Source: Rachycentron canadum (taxonomy: Eukaryota; Chordata; Actinopteri; Carangiformes; Rachycentridae). Taken from it: a stretch of 64,000 nt of DNA. A model generated the notes under the pieces. That model saw nothing but the letters and a program-made list of their open reading frames with translations, was not told the origin of the DNA and did not search any database. Of the stretch, positions 60,840-64,000 are shown one piece after another. The stretch is taken from positions 17,910,337-17,974,336 of the forward strand of contig CM076649.1 in NCBI GenBank assembly GCA_038496675.1. The letters are read 5' to 3'. Numbering within the stretch: the first letter of the stretch is position 1; each line of letters opens with the position of its first letter. The translations under genes were made by a program, and so were the position numbers.

Positions 60840-61395
60840 GTGAGGGGAGTTTGTTTGTCCCTGCTCTGTCGATCATGAGCTCCTTTCCTCCACGTCTTTT
60901 CCACGTTTGCGCTCGCACAAAAGCGTCGTTAACTACTTGGCGTCGCAGATGCTCATCCTCACCGGGAAGTTAACAGAGTGAGTGTGGCAGCGTTTAATTG
61001 CGCTTTGAAGCAGACGTGCTCCCTCCATCAAACTGCCCACATTGTGCTCAAGGACGCTGGCTCCACAATAGCCTCATCTGTCAAGGGACACTTAAACATG
61101 CATATAGGCATCTGCTTGGCTGCATTTTGTAACCATTATTCTCTCATCATTTATTGAACTGTGAATCACGCTGTTGCAATCAGAGGAGGACTGAAATGTG
61201 AGTAGAGAGCATGACTAATGTGATTAGGAGGAAATGTTGGCAGTGTTTACAGAGAGGGACATCAGACAACAGCACAACACAATGACAAATCACTACCTGA
61301 CCTCTAAAGCTTCATCATTCGACCCTTGGTGTTTTAGGCCTTTTTGTTCCAACCCTCCTCTGTTTCTCAAAGGAGGTAAAGGTCAACTTGAAAGA

Positions 61396-61544
61396 CATAA
61401 ATGGCAGTTAATGGCAGTTAATTAAGGCTACAAATGTGCACAGAGTGGTTATAGCTGCCTGTCAAGTAGTTTCACTGGAAATGACACAAAAGGGAAACCT
61501 ATCCTGTTGACTGCTCTCCTGTCAAAGTCAGCCACAACAGTCTT
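61396..61544 (+). repeat. intronic direct repeat, copy 1
   Basis: Shares with copy 2 'ataaatggcagtta', 'gcagttaattaagg', 'gagtggttat.gctgcctgt', 'aagtagttt.actggaaatg', 'gttgactgctc.cc' or similar, and 'agccacaac.gtct'. This copy also has an internal 10-bp tandem (ATGGCAGTTA twice). Confidence 0.85.
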
Positions 61545-63807
61545 TTTTTTCTTTTTCTGTGACATCCTGGCAAATGATCTGATTAAACCACCACCTCCTT
61601 TCACCAGCCTCTCAAATCTACACAAAAAAGGCAGCATTTGTCAGGCGCCATTTCTGTCCAAGGATGGGCGCATTTTATTATGTCTTCCAGCTTTTCTAAT
61701 CCCAGTCTTGTATGTCCCTGGTGCTTTTCCTCTTGAGTTGAATGCCAGCGATGCCATAACAGCCATGATGTGGTTGTGGAGAGATACCCACTCCACAGGC
61801 AGGCAATAGTATGTATTCTGCTTCGATGCCAGACTGAAGGTTGGGGACACTGTTTGGTAGATAAAAGCCATCAAGGCGCTCCATTGAGAAAGGACCTTTT
61901 ACATCCTCCCTCAAACCACACTCCTCCATGTGTGCTCGGCACTGATAAGGGAGACGGGGTGCAGGGGTCACCAGTGGCTGTTTAAAAAAAGAAAAAAGAC
62001 AACCACCAACAGGTTTGGAAAATGCTCAAGACTTGACTGCTGCTGGTTTTGCCTCCAAAAACTTTCACGGGTTTATAAAAGCCAGAGAAATATGAGCAAC
62101 AGGGCGTGGTTTTCAAATGGTAACCGCGCAAACCTTGGCAAGATAGTCAACACTAATTTACTAATGCTCCTATAACGAACCAAGGGATATAAATGGAGAG
62201 CTAAACTTTTTTAGGGCAGGAGTGTCAGTGTTGTTTCTCATATCCGCTGTCGACGCTGTAGTCATCTCTGAATCTGAGCGCTGGACAGATTTCCTGTGCA
62301 GCATGCTAATGGACAAACATCCCTGTTTTTCCTAATCATATCATTTCCTCTTGACACATCACACTACTTCCTGTGGCCAAAAATAGACAGAAGAGCTCCA
62401 GCGACCAGCCTGATACAAATGATTGGTAAGCAGTTCTAGAAAATGATCTGAAATAACTTAAATAATTTTTTTTAGTTTCGAGATTTTGCTGATTTTCTCT
62501 GTTTTGTATCATTTTAAAATATATGGTTTTGACTATTGGTTGGACAAATCAACTACTTTTAAACATTTTATACCCTTAATGATAAACCAATCAAGCGATC
62601 ACACGGCCAGTGATGGTGAATTATTGGTAAAACTGATAAATTGTTGAGGAATATCATAAAACCGAGACTCAGAATCCTTCCAACGGTCTCATCCCTCCTC
62701 TCTGATCTCTTTGTTGCCTTCAGCATGTGTATCAAATGCTGTATAATACAGACATAACCCCTCTATCTGCTTTGTTACATTGACTGAAGGTCTGTATCTG
62801 CAGGATTAGATGGGTGTTGATGCTTTGTGTTGAAACAAATCCCTTGCCCTGTCACTTCAAATATAGCTAAGCAGCATTCCTTGCAGTAAAGAAGTCACTC
62901 TCTCTCTCGCAGCGGCATTATGCATAGCTATAAAAATGTCACCTTGCATGACTGAACACTCTCTTTGCTTGCGGTTTGAAATCTCCCTGCTTGCCTGTGT
63001 GGTCTGACCTGGCTGGAGAAGGTGCCTGTGTGAGCCTCATCAGAAGCAGTTAGATCTGGCTGTTACAATGGCTTTTAAATTACTGGTGACTGAGTCATGG
63101 AGGGTGTGGAAGGAGATTCTGGAAAGATAGAAAGACCTCCACTGGGTAAAATCCAACATTTCTGAAGAACGGGATTTGAAAGGCAAAGCTTGGAAAGTGT
63201 CACATCATGCCTAAAATTTCCTGGAAGTACAAAGATGACAGTGAATGATCAGCTTGAACTTTTATGATAAGTTAAACATTCAGGTCATCCATCATGCAAT
63301 TGTATTTGGTTTTATTGGAAATGAGAGGTTTTTGGCTTTTGGATAGCTGGATGAACAAAACAAGCAAAAGACATCAGCTCGGGCTGATGATACATTTTGA
63401 TGCGGATTTTAAACAAATTTTTTGACATTTATAGATTAAAACAATGAATTGAAAGCATAGAGATTACATGCAGGAGGTGTCAATTGTTTTAAATACTGGA
63501 CCATAGATGTTGTGGTGCTGTGAGGTTCACAGTTAAGTGTGATGCAAGTTTTTGGATGTTTGGATGTTGGATTTCGTGCTTGTTCGTACTGAGCTGGCTC
63601 AATGGGTTGATGCCAATGAGGAAAAAAACTGACGTGAGGCTCAAGCACCATAAAGGGCTTCACTCATGGATTTACTTACTTGTATCCATGTTCTGTTTGT
63701 CTTTATAAATACATTGGTTATCTAATCATCCAATTATGTGTCATTTTTGAAGGACAAAGAAGAGGAAGCAATTGGGTTGGGGGGTGCACAGACCAATCAG
63801 TCAAAAA

Positions 63808-63945
63808 CACATAAATGGCAGTTAATTAAGGGTACCAACGTGCAGTGAGTGGTTATGGCTGCCTGTAAAGTAGTTTAACTGGAAATGATACAAAATGGAA
63901 ACCGAGTTGACTGCTCCCCAGTCAAAGCCAGCCACAACGGTCTGT
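63808..63945 (+). repeat. intronic direct repeat, copy 2
   Basis: Roughly 85-90% identical by eye to 61396-61544, in the same orientation, about 2.4 kb away. It is either a dispersed repeat or a local duplication. Confidence 0.85.
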
Positions 63946-64000
63946 GACTTTTCAGGTGTGATTTTCTTTTTCTGTTTCTCTATGGTCAGGTAATGATAAA

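Larger units (their letters stand above)
60840..64000 (+). other. gxylt2: gxylt2 intron 1 (partial)
   Basis: Begins with GTGAGG. No catalytic-domain exon is recognised before the window ends. It contains a pair of direct repeats (61396-61544 and 63808-63945). Confidence 0.7.

Noticed and set aside
61000..64000. Search for gxylt2 exon 2 (start of the catalytic domain)
   Set aside because: No acceptor followed by a GXYLT-like catalytic sequence was found. The region is treated as intron 1.

Overview
The window is nuclear DNA of a bony fish, most probably a spiny-rayed (percomorph) teleost. Its protein-coding exons are short and scattered with GT-AG introns. It is rich in (CA)n microsatellites, Tc1-like transposon relics and interspersed repeats of teleost type. 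There are no bacterial-style operons, rRNA genes, tRNA genes or CRISPR arrays. The gene order is rybp - shq1 - gxylt2, the same neighbourhood as human 3p13 (RYBP, SHQ1, GXYLT2). This helps name the two genes that are only partly present.

Layout. (1) At 1-460 lies the 5' end of rybp on the minus strand: a first coding exon (M-G-D-K-K-S-P-T-R), its 5' leader and a promoter with TTTAAA, CCAAT and CACGTG boxes. (2) From about 460 to 22,700 is intergenic DNA with no gene I can support. It holds microsatellites, local duplications, a decayed Tc1-like element and several dispersed repeats. (3) From about 22,700 to 58,950 is the complete shq1 gene on the minus strand. It has 11 coding exons (57,952 down to 23,325) that join in frame to 1,833 nt, i.e. 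610 codons plus stop, and a probable untranslated first exon near 58,862-58,950. SHQ1 is the assembly chaperone that holds dyskerin (NAP57/Cbf5) before H/ACA snoRNP formation. (4) From 58,950 to 60,550 is a divergent promoter region between shq1 (leftward) and gxylt2 (rightward), CpG-rich on the gxylt2 side. (5) From 60,553 to the end is the first coding exon of gxylt2 (short cytosolic tail, signal anchor and start of the stem of a Golgi-type xylosyltransferase), followed by about 3.2 kb of its first intron.

The three genes act in unrelated processes: Polycomb/PRC1 variant function, H/ACA RNP biogenesis, and xylosylation of O-glucose on Notch EGF repeats. Their adjacency is conserved synteny, not a pathway cluster. 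I found no convincing new biological system. The most useful second-look items are CA-repeats immediately downstream of two shq1 splice donors, stacked upstream ORFs in front of gxylt2, a long hairpin (possible MITE), a Tc1-like element with a substituted catalytic residue, and an assembly gap inside a G-run.
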